Assembly (NCBI RefSeq): GCF_019798055.1
Contig: NZ_JAHOPH010000034.1
Location: 1 to 41,220 of the forward strand
DNA from: Salsipaludibacter albus
GTDB lineage: Bacteria > Actinomycetota > Nitriliruptoria > Nitriliruptorales > Nitriliruptoraceae
Length of the DNA: 41,220 bases
Direction: 5' to 3'
Below the pieces are notes generated by a model. That model saw nothing but the letters and a program-made list of their open reading frames with translations. It ran no database searches and was not told where the DNA came from. Of this stretch, positions 33,909 through 41,220 are shown piece after piece. A program made the translations under genes and the position numbers. How positions within the stretch are numbered: the stretch's first letter is position 1; every line of letters starts with the position of its first letter.

Positions 33909-34670
33909 ATGGACGACCTGCAGTGGACACCGGCCGGCGAGCACGTGGTGTCGGCGTTGCACGACGACGTCGCGGTGGTCAGGATCGACCGTCCCGAGGC
34001 CCTCAACGCCCTCGCCCCGGCGATGCTGGGCGACCTCGCCGAGGCGCTGCGGGCCGCCGGTCGCGCCGCATCGGGCGTGGTCCTGACCGGGACGGGCCGG
34101 GCGTTCTCGGCCGGCGACGACCTGGTCGCCACCGCCGACCTCGACCGGGCCGGGTTCCTGGCGCTCATCGAGGGCTTCCAGGACCTGACCCGAGCGGTCC
34201 TCGACATCGAGGGGCCGGTCGTCGCCGCGGTCAACGGCCTGGCGGTCGGGGGCGCCGCGGAGCTGACCCTGGCCTGTGACCTGCGCATCGGGCACCCGGA
34301 CGCGTTCTGGCTGTTCCCCGAGAACGGTCTCGGGCTCACCGTGTCGAACGCCTCGACGCTGCTGCTGCCACGCGCCGTCGGCGGACGGGCACTCGGACTG
34401 CTGCTGGACGGGGCACGGATCCCCGCCGACGAGGCCCTGCGCATCGGGCTGGTCGACCAACTGGTGGACGACCCGCTCGCGACGGCCCTGGACCGCGTGG
34501 CCTCGTGGGTGGGACCCGGACGGGCCACCCGGTGGCACGTCGACCTGCTGCGACCGGACCGTGATGCGGTGGAGGCGGCGATGGCCCGCGAGGTGGCCGC
34601 CGCGGCCGCGGTCCACGACGCGGGCATCGCGACCACCGGGGCCGAGCGGTTCCGGCGCGACCACGCGTGA
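33909..34670 (+). CDS. Enoyl-CoA hydratase/isomerase family protein
   Basis: 253 aa crotonase-fold enzyme. VVRIDRPEALNALAPAMLGD at the start, the oxyanion-hole strand VVLTGTGRAFSAGDDLVATA (RAFSAGDDL), the second oxyanion block VVAAVNGLAVGGAAELTLAC and DLRIGHPDAFWLFPENGLGL. The glutamates of classic ECH-type hydratases are partly preserved (AAELTLACD; PENGLGL), so hydratase or isomerase activity is possible; the substrate is unknown. Its ATG follows a leaderless-type promoter. The stop overlaps the acyl-CoA synthetase GTG by 4 nt, so the two act in one pathway, probably activation and beta-oxidation of some carboxylic acid. Confidence 0.88.
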   Translation: MDDLQWTPAGEHVVSALHDDVAVVRIDRPEALNALAPAMLGDLAEALRAAGRAASGVVLTGTGRAFSAGDDLVATADLDRAGFLALIEGFQDLTRAVLDIEGPVVAAVNGLAVGGAAELTLACDLRIGHPDAFWLFPENGLGLTVSNASTLLLPRAVGGRALGLLLDGARIPADEALRIGLVDQLVDDPLATALDRVASWVGPGRATRWHVDLLRPDRDAVEAAMAREVAAAAAVHDAGIATTGAERFRRDHA

Positions 34671-36247
34671 CGTCCGTGGCCGACCGCCGTCGCGACCCGT
34701 ACGACCCCGGCGAGACGCTCGGCGACACGCTGGACCGCCGGGCGGCGCACGACGGCGACGCCGTGGCGCTGCGTGACGGCGACGGGACCACCCTGACGTT
34801 CGCGCTGCTGGCGGACCGGGTCGCACGGGCGCGAGGTCGGCTGGCCGCGTGCGGGCTCGGGCCCGGTGACCGGGTCGCGATCGCCCTGGGCAACGGCCTG
34901 GCGTGGCCGGTGGCATGGCTGGGCGTGGTGACCGGTGGCATGACCGCGATCCCCGTCAACGCCCGCTCCGGCCCCGACGACGCCCGCCACCTGCTGGTCC
35001 ACGGTGGGGCCCGGCTGGCGCTGGTCGACGACGACACGGCCCCGGTCCTGGCGGCGGCGACCGATGGCGCGATCGATGCCGAACTGGTCACCGACGACTG
35101 GCCCGGCGCGGCACCCCCGGTCCCGGCCGTGTCCGGCCCGGTCGACCGGCCGGCGAACGTCCAGTACACGTCCGGCACGACGGGCCTGCCCAAGGGATGC
35201 GTGCTGTCGCACCGGTTCTGGCAGCGCATGGGGCACGGCATGGCCGAGCGGATGGCGCTGGCTCCCGACAGCGTCGTGCTGACGGCCCAACCCTTCTCCT
35301 ACATCGACCCGCAGTGGAACCTGGTGGCCACCCTGCGGTCGGGCGCGGAGCTGGTGGTCCTGGACGGCTTCCACCCGTCGACGTTCATGGCCGACGTGGC
35401 CCGCTTCGACGTCACGACCTTCTACTGCCTGGCCGCGATGCCGGTCCTGCTGCTCAAGCAGCCACCCGCGGACCACGACCACGCGCACCGGCTGGAGGCG
35501 GTCCACTGCTCGGCCATCCCGGCGGCCCAGCACGCCGCGCTGGAGGACCGCTGGGGCGTGCCGTGGTTCGAGCTCTACGGGATGACCGAGACCGGGCTGA
35601 ACATCGCCGTGGAGCGCGCCGACCACGACGAGCTGGTCGGCAGCGGGAGCCTGGGAACCCCCGTGGACCACTGCGACGCCATGGTCGTCGACGATGCCGG
35701 CCGCCCGGTGGCCGACGGCACGGAGGGCGAGCTGGTCCTGCGGGGTCCCGGGTTCATGGACGGCTACCTGGACGACCCGGACGCCACCGCGGCCTTCTTC
35801 GCCGGTGGGTGGGCACACACGGGCGACCTCGCCGTGCGTGACCAGCGCGGGCGGTTCCGACTCTCGGGGCGACGCAAGGACATGGTGCGTCGTGGCGGGG
35901 AGAACGTCGCCGCGGCGGAGGTCGAGGCGGCCCTGGTCACCCACCCGGAGGTGCTGGAGTGCGCCGTCGTCGCGCAACCGGACCCGGACCTGGGCGAGGA
36001 GCTGCGCGTGGTGGTCGTGCCCGTGCCCGGCAGCGACCCCGATCCCACGGTGCTGCACGCCCACCTGCGGGCCCGGTTGGCCCCCTTCAAGGTCCCGCGC
36101 TGGTGGGAGCTGCGCGACGAGCTCCCGCACACGCCCTCGCAACGGGTCGCCAAGCACCGGCTGGGTCCCCCCGTCCACCCGCTGCGGGACCTGGCGGCGC
36201 CACGTCCGGACGGCCCACCCGGCGGGGCCGCGTCCGGACAGGCATGA
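34667..36247 (+). CDS. AMP-forming acyl-CoA synthetase (ANL superfamily, CaiC-like)
   Basis: 526 aa from GTG 34667 (overlap with the hydratase). ANL motifs in order: A3 P-loop VQYTSGTTGLPKGCVLSH, A4 region AQPFSYIDPQWNLVATL, A5 WFELYGMTETG, A7 GGWAHTGDLAVRDQRGRF, A8 GRRKDMVRRGGENVAAAEVE, and the C-terminal lysine region ELPHTPSQRVAKHRL (A10 Lys). The pattern resembles crotonobetaine/carnitine-CoA ligase-type enzymes, but the substrate is not decided. It activates a carboxylate to acyl-CoA, which the coupled crotonase could then process. The C-terminus is a Pro/Gly-rich tail. No terminator with T-tract is seen after it. Confidence 0.88.
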   Translation: MTSVADRRRDPYDPGETLGDTLDRRAAHDGDAVALRDGDGTTLTFALLADRVARARGRLAACGLGPGDRVAIALGNGLAWPVAWLGVVTGGMTAIPVNARSGPDDARHLLVHGGARLALVDDDTAPVLAAATDGAIDAELVTDDWPGAAPPVPAVSGPVDRPANVQYTSGTTGLPKGCVLSHRFWQRMGHGMAERMALAPDSVVLTAQPFSYIDPQWNLVATLRSGAELVVLDGFHPSTFMADVARFDVTTFYCLAAMPVLLLKQPPADHDHAHRLEAVHCSAIPAAQHAALEDRWGVPWFELYGMTETGLNIAVERADHDELVGSGSLGTPVDHCDAMVVDDAGRPVADGTEGELVLRGPGFMDGYLDDPDATAAFFAGGWAHTGDLAVRDQRGRFRLSGRRKDMVRRGGENVAAAEVEAALVTHPEVLECAVVAQPDPDLGEELRVVVVPVPGSDPDPTVLHAHLRARLAPFKVPRWWELRDELPHTPSQRVAKHRLGPPVHPLRDLAAPRPDGPPGGAASGQA

Positions 36248-36298
36248 CCATTCCGTGACAGCACGGTCGTGGGCTTCGGGCCGCGACCGGGGCGGCCG

Positions 36299-36304
36299 TA
36301 GGCT
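36299..36304 (+). promoter_or_regulatory. -10 box of the two-component operon (leaderless)
   Basis: TAGGCT ends 6 nt before the response-regulator ATG (36311), with no ribosome-binding site between. No good -35. Confidence 0.42.
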
Positions 36305-36310
36305 GACGCC

Positions 36311-37003
36311 ATGGACGCCACTCCGCCCCGCACCGCGACCGTCGCCGTCGTCGACGACGAGGCGATGGTGCGTGACGTCACGGGCCGCTACCTCCGCGAT
36401 GCCGGGTTCACCGTGGTCGAGTACGACGACGGTGACACGGCGCTGCGGGGCCTGCGGGCCGAACCGGTCGACCTGGTCGTGCTGGACGTGATGCTGCCGG
36501 GGCGCAACGGCTGGGAGGTCCTCAAGGAACTCCGGGTCGGGTCCTCGGTCCCGGTGATCATGCTGACCGCCAGGGGTGGCGAGGCCGAGCGCGTCGGGGG
36601 CCTCGAGCTGGGGGCCGACGACTACGTGACCAAGCCGTTCTCGCCCCGCGAGCTGGTCGCGCGGGTCCGAACGGTGCTGCGCCGCACGCCCATCACCAGC
36701 GAGACGGTCGAGGTCGCCGGCCTGGTGATCGACCCGACCGCGCGAACCGTCCACCGCGACGGCACCCCGATCGACCTGACGCGACGCGAGTTCGACCTCC
36801 TCCACCACTTCGCCACCCACCCCGGCGAGGTCTTCTCGCGCACCGACCTGCTGCGCGCCGTGTGGGAGTCCTCGCCGGACTGGCAGGACCCGTCCACGGT
36901 CACGGTCCACATCCGACGTCTGCGCGCGAAGGTGGAGGACGAACCCTCCTCGCCGGTGCACCTGGTCACGCAGTGGGGTGTCGGCTACCGGTTCGACCCG
37001 TGA
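36311..37003 (+). CDS. OmpR/PhoB-family response regulator
   Basis: 230 aa. Receiver domain (residues ~8-120): acidic pair [11 protein letters not shown], phospho-acceptor Asp in [13 protein letters not shown], Thr in MLTARGGE and Lys in [18 protein letters not shown]-binding winged-helix domain (~130-228): [52 protein letters not shown], and [19 protein letters not shown], ending WGVGYRFDP. All key residues are present, so it should be phosphorylated by the coupled kinase. The gene stop overlaps the kinase GTG (GTGA). The DNA target is not known; no repeated half-site was found in its own promoter. Confidence 0.94.
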   Translation: MDATPPRTATVAVVDDEAMVRDVTGRYLRDAGFTVVEYDDGDTALRGLRAEPVDLVVLDVMLPGRNGWEVLKELRVGSSVPVIMLTARGGEAERVGGLELGADDYVTKPFSPRELVARVRTVLRRTPITSETVEVAGLVIDPTARTVHRDGTPIDLTRREFDLLHHFATHPGEVFSRTDLLRAVWESSPDWQDPSTVTVHIRRLRAKVEDEPSSPVHLVTQWGVGYRFDP

Positions 37004-38229
37004 CCACGACCCCGACCGATCGCGGGCGACGCCACCACCCGACGCTGGCGATCGGGCTGGGCCTGGCGGTGGCCGTGGTGTTGGCGCTCGTGGCCGCCGA
37101 GTCCCTGATGGAACCCACCCGGCGTGATCGGATCACGCTGGCGGTGGTGTTCGTGGGGTTGGCCGTGGTGGTCGCGATCGTCGCCGTGGCGCTGCGCCGG
37201 TGGACGACCCGGCTGCGCTCGTTGCAGGCCGGGGTCGTCCTGACCGCCGTGGGGGCCGTGGCCGTCGCGGCGGTCGCCATCTGGGCGTCGGCCGCCTCGA
37301 TGCTGATCCCGCAGAAGGCCCTGGAACTGGTCCTGGTCGCCCTGGGGCTGGGCGTCGTGCTGGGCACGGTGCTGGCGGTCGCGGTCGCCCAGCCACTCGA
37401 GCGCGACCTGCAGGCGGTGCGCACCACCGCCGAGCAGGTCGCGACCGGCCGTCGCGACGTCCGCACCGGGGTGGCCCGGTCCGACGAGGTCGGGATGCTG
37501 GCACGGACCCTGGACGACATGGTCGTGCAGCTCGACGAGGCCGAACGTCGTCGCGATGCCATGGAGGCGGCCCGGCGTGAGTTCCTGGCCAGCGTGGGAC
37601 ACGACCTGCGCACCCCGCTGACGTCCCTGCGCGCGGCGATCGAGGCGTTGCAGGACGGCCTGGTGGACGAGCCGACCCGCTACCTCGCGGCGATGGAGCA
37701 CGACGTCGCCACGCTGACCTGGATGGTCGACGACCTGTTCCTGCTGGCCGTCATCGAGTCGGGCGGGCTGTCCATCGACGCGGAGGACGTGGACGTCGCC
37801 GAGTCGTGCGACGAGGCGGTCGAGGTCGTCCGCCCGGTCGCCGATCGGCGCGACGTCACGGTGGGCTTCGCGGCCGGGGGACCCGTCATCGCCCGGGTCG
37901 GGGTGCGCGAGTTCGGACGCGTGCTGCGCAACCTGCTCGACAACGCGGTCCGCCATGCCGAGTCACGGGTGGACGTGGCGGCCGGTCCGGTGGGCGACGA
38001 GGTGGTGGTGACCGTGACCGACGACGGTCCGGGGTTTCCACCGGACCTGGTCGACCGGGTCTTCGACTCGTTCGTCCGCGCCGACGAGGCCCGGCGCCGC
38101 GACGGCTCGGGTGCCGGGCTGGGCCTGGCGATCGCACGCGGCCTGGTCGAGGCGATGGGTGGCACGATCACGGCGCGTCCGGGCCCGGGCGGGCACGTCG
38201 AGGTGCGCCTGCCGGACCACCGCGCCTAG
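37000..38229 (+). CDS. Sensor histidine kinase (HAMP-HisKA-HATPase_c)
   Basis: 409 aa from GTG 37000. The N-terminus is membrane-bound: hydrophobic stretches at [58 protein letters not shown] and [20 protein letters not shown] give four TM segments with almost no extracytoplasmic domain. HAMP-like [20 protein letters not shown] follows, then the HisKA phospho-acceptor [20 protein letters not shown] and the HATPase N box [14 protein letters not shown]1 DDGPGFP, and G2 [13 protein letters not shown]. The lack of a sensory loop suggests an intramembrane-sensing kinase. It forms a single operon with the preceding regulator. Confidence 0.92.
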   Translation: MTTTPTDRGRRHHPTLAIGLGLAVAVVLALVAAESLMEPTRRDRITLAVVFVGLAVVVAIVAVALRRWTTRLRSLQAGVVLTAVGAVAVAAVAIWASAASMLIPQKALELVLVALGLGVVLGTVLAVAVAQPLERDLQAVRTTAEQVATGRRDVRTGVARSDEVGMLARTLDDMVVQLDEAERRRDAMEAARREFLASVGHDLRTPLTSLRAAIEALQDGLVDEPTRYLAAMEHDVATLTWMVDDLFLLAVIESGGLSIDAEDVDVAESCDEAVEVVRPVADRRDVTVGFAAGGPVIARVGVREFGRVLRNLLDNAVRHAESRVDVAAGPVGDEVVVTVTDDGPGFPPDLVDRVFDSFVRADEARRRDGSGAGLGLAIARGLVEAMGGTITARPGPGGHVEVRLPDHRA

Positions 38230-38262
38230 GAGCGCGAGGCGATCGCCGGCACCGGTGGTCGA

Positions 38263-39186
38263 TCAGCCACGGCTGCCGGCGTCGAACAGGAACGACAGCA
38301 GCACGAGTCGGCGTCCGCGGGTCACCGGGCGCACGGCGTGCAGCAGCGACCCGGAGAACACCAGGGCCTCGCGGGCGGCCGGGCGCAGCGGACGGTCGGC
38401 GTACTCGGGAAAGACCAGCTCACCGCCGTCGTAGTCGTCGTCGAGGTTGAGGCTCAGCGCGAAGCGACGGTGGGCCGTGGCCGGGCTGAGGTTGTCGCGG
38501 TGGGCGTCGAAGAAGCCCTCGTCGTCGGCGTCGTAGGCCCCCACCTTGAAGCCCTCGAAAGCCGTGGTCGAGAAGCCGAACGCCTTGCGCACCTCGGGCA
38601 CCACGCGCCGTCCGACGTCCCGCGTCAGGGCCCGCAGCAGCTCGGGTTCCTCCACGACGTGGTCACGGCGTCGCTTGCGGAGGTGGTCGAGCGCCTCGAC
38701 CCGTCGGCCGTCGGCGGTCGTCTCGACCCCGGTGGGCCGCGGGTCGGCATCGGCCCAGGCCCGGCGGACCCGGTCGGCCATGCCGGCACTGATGGCCGCC
38801 GGGACGAACAGCACCGGGGGCGGGACGTCGCGATGGCGGTCCTGCAGGTCGGCAAGGTCGTCGGAGACGGTCGCGGCCACCTCGTCGACGTCGTCGATCG
38901 CGTGGACGGAGGCCACCCGCACGGCCCGGTCCACGACGGCCACGGTGGGCCCGGTCGCGGTCGTCACCCCCCAGGCCTGCTGGACCTGGCGGGACTGGTC
39001 GAGGAACGCCTCGTCCGGGAGGTCGAGGTGGTCCGCGGCGTCCGGGGCGTCGGCGGGGGCGTCGACGACGAGGTGGCGGTCGACGCCCGGGCCGAGCCGG
39101 TCGTGCACGGCGACGGCCTTCGCGGGGTCGCCCCCCGCGAGCACGACCACGCAGGGGCGACCGCCGACCTGGCCGGTCCAGCGCAC
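38263..39186 (-). CDS. Redoxin-like/2OG-Fe(II) oxygenase fusion protein
   Basis: 307 aa from GTG 39186, the only canonical start in frame. C-terminal half is a prolyl-4-hydroxylase-type dioxygenase: iron ligands HxD (FFDAHRDNL, H229/D231) and distal His283 (GSLLHAVRPV), with an Arg (TRGRRLVLLS) for 2-oxoglutarate, plus SLNLDDDYDGGELVFPEYAD. The N-terminal ~120 residues look like a peroxiredoxin/thioredoxin-like domain (RPCVVVLAGGDPAKAVAVHD), with Cys12 but without a CXXC. Upstream of 39186 the frame stays open for 54 codons and still reads family-like (GEQAPDFALPRHGDGTIV), but no ATG, GTG or TTG is there. Probably hydroxylates a proline or another residue; target unknown. Confidence 0.8.
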   Translation of the reverse strand: MRWTGQVGGRPCVVVLAGGDPAKAVAVHDRLGPGVDRHLVVDAPADAPDAADHLDLPDEAFLDQSRQVQQAWGVTTATGPTVAVVDRAVRVASVHAIDDVDEVAATVSDDLADLQDRHRDVPPPVLFVPAAISAGMADRVRRAWADADPRPTGVETTADGRRVEALDHLRKRRRDHVVEEPELLRALTRDVGRRVVPEVRKAFGFSTTAFEGFKVGAYDADDEGFFDAHRDNLSPATAHRRFALSLNLDDDYDGGELVFPEYADRPLRPAAREALVFSGSLLHAVRPVTRGRRLVLLSFLFDAGSRG

Positions 39187-39358
39187 GATGGTGCCGTCAC
39201 CGTGGCGCGGCAGGGCGAAGTCGGGGGCCTGCTCACCCGGTTCGACGAGGTGTGTCCGGCTGACGGGTGCTCCGTGTTCGTCGGGATCCGTGGTTGTCGG
39301 CGTCGACTCTACGGGGTCTGGATGCCCCGAGCCCCCGTCCCGTGCGGGTCACGGCGAC

Positions 39359-39364
39359 TAGGCT
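39359..39364 (+). promoter_or_regulatory. -10 box of the M14 peptidase gene
   Basis: TAGGCT 29 nt before the chosen ATG (39394), which has GGAG upstream. An alternative ATG at 39367, 2 nt after the box, is too close to be a start. Confidence 0.38.
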
Positions 39365-39393
39365 CGATGACTCCCCCCGACAACTGGAGAACC

Positions 39394-40536
39394 ATGCGAT
39401 CCCCCCGCGCATTCCTCGCGGCGGCAGCCCTCGTGGCCGTCGCCGCCGTGCCGGCCGTGGCCGACCCGTCGACCACGCCCAACGGACCGTGGCCCGGCGA
39501 GAACGACCCGAACCTGGCCGCCCTCCGCAGCTACGAACAGCTGTGGGACACCCTCGAACGGATCGAGCAGCGCGCCAGCGGCGCGTTCACCCTGGAGCCG
39601 GCGCCACTGCAGTCCAACCTCGGACGCGACATCCCGGTGGTGACCATCGGCGACGGCCCGACCGGGGTCACCTACATCGCCCAGCAGCACGGCAACGAGT
39701 ACGTGGTCAGCGAGGGCATCGTCGAGCTCGCCCGCGACATCAGCGGGAACTCGGCCGAGGCCCGCATGATCCGTGACGCACTGACCGTCACCCTGGTGCC
39801 GCGGGTCAACGTCGACGGCTTCGACGGTGACGTGACCACGCGGATCGGCTCGCCGCCGTGGCGCCAGAACTACGACCCGACCTACTGCACGGTCAGCCCG
39901 TGCGACCCGTTCTACCTCCGTGCGGTCGGGTTCGACATCAACCGCTACCACTCGTCGACGGCGAACCCCTACGACCACCCCTACCTCGCCGGTGACGACG
40001 ACCTCAACCCGGTGCCGGAGTCGATCGCGATGCGGCTGCTGTACGACCAGACCCAGCCGGACGTCGTGGTCGACTGGCACCACCAGGGCACCTACGTCGA
40101 CGACGACGGCAGGATGATCACCGGGTCGACCATGTGGCCCAACGCCACCGGCGAGGCCGACGCCCGGGGCATCCGGCCGGAGTTCGACGACGCGATCGAC
40201 CGCTCGAAGCAGGCCGTCTCGGTCCTGGTCGACGCGGTCCAGGACAAGGGCTACGCCAACATCACCCGCTACCCGGGCACGACCACGCCGGGCATCGCCC
40301 GCAACGCCTACGGGCTGCTGGGCGCCGCATCGGTCCTGTGGGAGATGCGGGGCGGCATCGGCACCCAGTCCAACGGCAACATCACCAAGACCGTGACCGT
40401 GGCAGGAAAGGCCCTGCTCGTGGCCGCCGCCGACGGGTCGCTCGAGGACTACTCGACCGACACCGCCGAGGCGCTGCCCGAGCGTGGCCCGGGCGTGTCG
40501 GACCCCCACGACGAGGGCCCTCCGAACGACGAGTGA
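39394..40536 (+). CDS. Secreted M14 zinc carboxypeptidase
   Basis: 380 aa from ATG 39394 (GGAG 4 nt upstream). Signal peptide MRSPRAFLAAAALVAVAAVP, cleavage probably AVA before DPS. Zinc ligands HxxE appear in YIAQQHGNEYVVSEG (His99, Glu102), and a later His pair in VVDWHHQGTYVDDDG supplies further ligands. RVNVDGFDGD and the substrate-binding region DINRYHSST fit the M14 family, and the catalytic Glu is likely E317 in SVLWEMRGGIG. Two Cys in YCTVSPCDP may form a disulfide. The last ~30 residues are polar and acidic. A perfect hairpin terminator follows at 40555. Probable role: extracellular peptide or peptidoglycan-stem degradation; substrate not known. Confidence 0.88.
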   Translation: MRSPRAFLAAAALVAVAAVPAVADPSTTPNGPWPGENDPNLAALRSYEQLWDTLERIEQRASGAFTLEPAPLQSNLGRDIPVVTIGDGPTGVTYIAQQHGNEYVVSEGIVELARDISGNSAEARMIRDALTVTLVPRVNVDGFDGDVTTRIGSPPWRQNYDPTYCTVSPCDPFYLRAVGFDINRYHSSTANPYDHPYLAGDDDLNPVPESIAMRLLYDQTQPDVVVDWHHQGTYVDDDGRMITGSTMWPNATGEADARGIRPEFDDAIDRSKQAVSVLVDAVQDKGYANITRYPGTTTPGIARNAYGLLGAASVLWEMRGGIGTQSNGNITKTVTVAGKALLVAAADGSLEDYSTDTAEALPERGPGVSDPHDEGPPNDE

Positions 40537-40554
40537 CCACGTCGTGAGCACATG

Positions 40555-40585
40555 CGAGGGCCCCGCCGAACCGGCGGGGCCCTCG
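40555..40585. terminator. Bidirectional hairpin terminator between M14 peptidase and SDR genes
   Basis: CGAGGGCCCCGCCG (40555-40568), loop AAC, CGGCGGGGCCCTCG (40572-40585): a perfect 14-bp stem. It follows the M14 stop by 18 nt and lies 20 nt beyond the SDR stop on the other strand, so it can end both convergent transcripts. A short TC mix but no T-tract follows. Confidence 0.8.
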
Positions 40586-40605
40586 TCACGTCTGCGTCGT
40601 CGCGA

Positions 40606-41220
40606 TCAGGTGTCCTGCTCGTCGGTCGGCAACAGCGCGACCTCGACCAGCTCGACCTCGCGGGGCAGGCCCAGGGCGTGGACGACCAGGTCGGCCACGA
40701 CGGTGGGTGACATGCCGTGGGTCGCGATCGACGCACGGAAGTCGTCGCCGTGCGGTCCCTCGATGTCGTCGCCGAGGGCGGTGTCCACCCACCCCGGCGA
40801 CACGACGGTGACTCGCACGGGCTGGTCGGCGAGCTCCAGTCGCAGGCCCTCCGAGATCGCGTGCACCGCGTACTTCGTCCCGCAGTAGAGCCCGTGTCGC
40901 GCCGACGGCACCCGGCGCCCCGACATCGACGAGATGTTCACGACGTCACCGGCCCCGGACGCCCGCAGGTGCGGCAGCGCGAGGTGCGTGGCATCGACCA
41001 GCCCCAGCACGTTCACCTCGAACATCAGCCGCGCGTCGTCCGGATCGGTCTCCTCAATCCCCCCGGGCCGGATCAACCCCGCCGCGTTCACCAACGCATC
41101 CAGCCCCCCGAGCTCCTCGACCGCACGCTCCACCGCCGCCGCCAACGCCTCGTGGTCCGTCACGTCCGCCACCACGGCGACCCCCCCGATCTCGTCGGCC
41201 ACCTCCCCCAGCACCTCACC
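40606..41220 (-). CDS. Short-chain dehydrogenase/reductase, N-terminus cut by window edge
   Basis: About 204 visible residues, C-terminal part; the frame is open at the right window edge, where the missing ~50 residues hold the cofactor loop (TGxxxGxG). Seen: VADVTDHEALAAAVERAVEE, ALVNAAG (NAAG), MFEVNVLG, VVNISSMSGRRVPSA with the catalytic Ser, and YCGTKYAVHAISEG with the YxxxK pair, then VRVTVVSPGWVDTAL. A classical SDR of the YdfG/serine-dehydrogenase-like group; NADP or NAD preference and substrate cannot be told. It ends near the shared hairpin terminator. Confidence 0.9.
   Translation of the reverse strand, partial: GEVLGEVADEIGGVAVVADVTDHEALAAAVERAVEELGGLDALVNAAGLIRPGGIEETDPDDARLMFEVNVLGLVDATHLALPHLRASGAGDVVNISSMSGRRVPSARHGLYCGTKYAVHAISEGLRLELADQPVRVTVVSPGWVDTALGDDIEGPHGDDFRASIATHGMSPTVVADLVVHALGLPREVELVEVALLPTDEQDT

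Noticed and set aside
33722-36961. A 1079-codon open frame on the minus strand opposite the crotonase, acyl-CoA synthetase and response regulator genes
   Set aside because: Arg/Pro/Gly/Val-rich composition with no domain; the plus strand holds three clear genes with full motifs. It is a GC-driven antisense frame.
38338-39393. Upstream in-frame extension of the M14 peptidase gene
   Set aside because: It runs opposite the 2OG oxygenase gene and would bury a clear signal peptide. ATG 39394 has GGAG and a -10 box at suitable distance.

Overview
The window is a very GC-rich stretch (roughly 70% or more by eye) of an actinobacterial chromosome. It shows the strong third-position G/C bias, the many GTG starts and the 4-base ATGA/GTGA gene overlaps typical of the phylum. 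Gene order over about 25 kb follows the Mycobacterium tuberculosis Rv2559-Rv2614 neighbourhood as I remember it: rarA, aspS, hisS, glyoxalase-like hydrolase, relA, secF-secD-yajC, ruvB-ruvA-ruvC, yebC, pdxT-pdxS, pimA-patA-pgsA, HIT protein, thrS. Neighbours usual in mycobacteria are missing (apt between secF and relA, ppiB, tesB2, the Nudix gene). A deep-branching lineage such as Nitriliruptoria/Euzebya would fit, but the exact taxon is a guess.

Layout: 1-6700 (all minus) holds rarA (cut by the window edge), aspS, hisS, a metallo-beta-lactamase hydrolase and a tandem UspA protein. 6721-12510 (minus) holds the stringent-response gene rel and the Sec accessory genes secF, secD and yajC. 12728-15029 (minus) is ruvC-ruvA-ruvB behind a promoter that overlaps a good LexA/SOS box. 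15178-17686 (minus) is yebC and the PLP synthase pair pdxT/pdxS. 17751-19369 (minus) is lemA plus a DUF3048 lipoprotein. 19508-22400 (minus) is the phosphatidylinositol mannoside set pgsA-patA-pimA. A secreted alpha/beta hydrolase on the plus strand (22598-23932) lies between that set and HIT-thrS (23940-26568, minus).

From 26946 the window is more accessory. It holds a small unidentified plus-strand gene, tRNA-Val(CAC) with a shared hairpin, an anti-sigma-factor-like membrane protein with no sigma gene nearby, a secreted coiled-coil M23 endopeptidase, a RecB-type nuclease overlapping a DsbA-fold protein without CXXC, a mercaptopyruvate/thiosulfate sulfurtransferase, and moeZ. Plus-strand genes follow: an enoyl-CoA hydratase/acyl-CoA synthetase pair and an OmpR-type two-component system. 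The window ends with a redoxin-2OG-Fe(II) oxygenase fusion (minus), a secreted M14 carboxypeptidase (plus) and a partial SDR (minus).

The content is mainly housekeeping. I did not find a convincing novel defence or mobile system, CRISPR array, insertion sequence or prophage. The most interesting signals are regulatory: the SOS box on ruvCAB, a perfect inverted repeat at the rel promoter, and plus-strand genes whose -10 box sits 6-7 nt before the ATG (leaderless architecture). Two genes, rel and the 2OG oxygenase, also appear to have coding sequence upstream of any canonical start codon.
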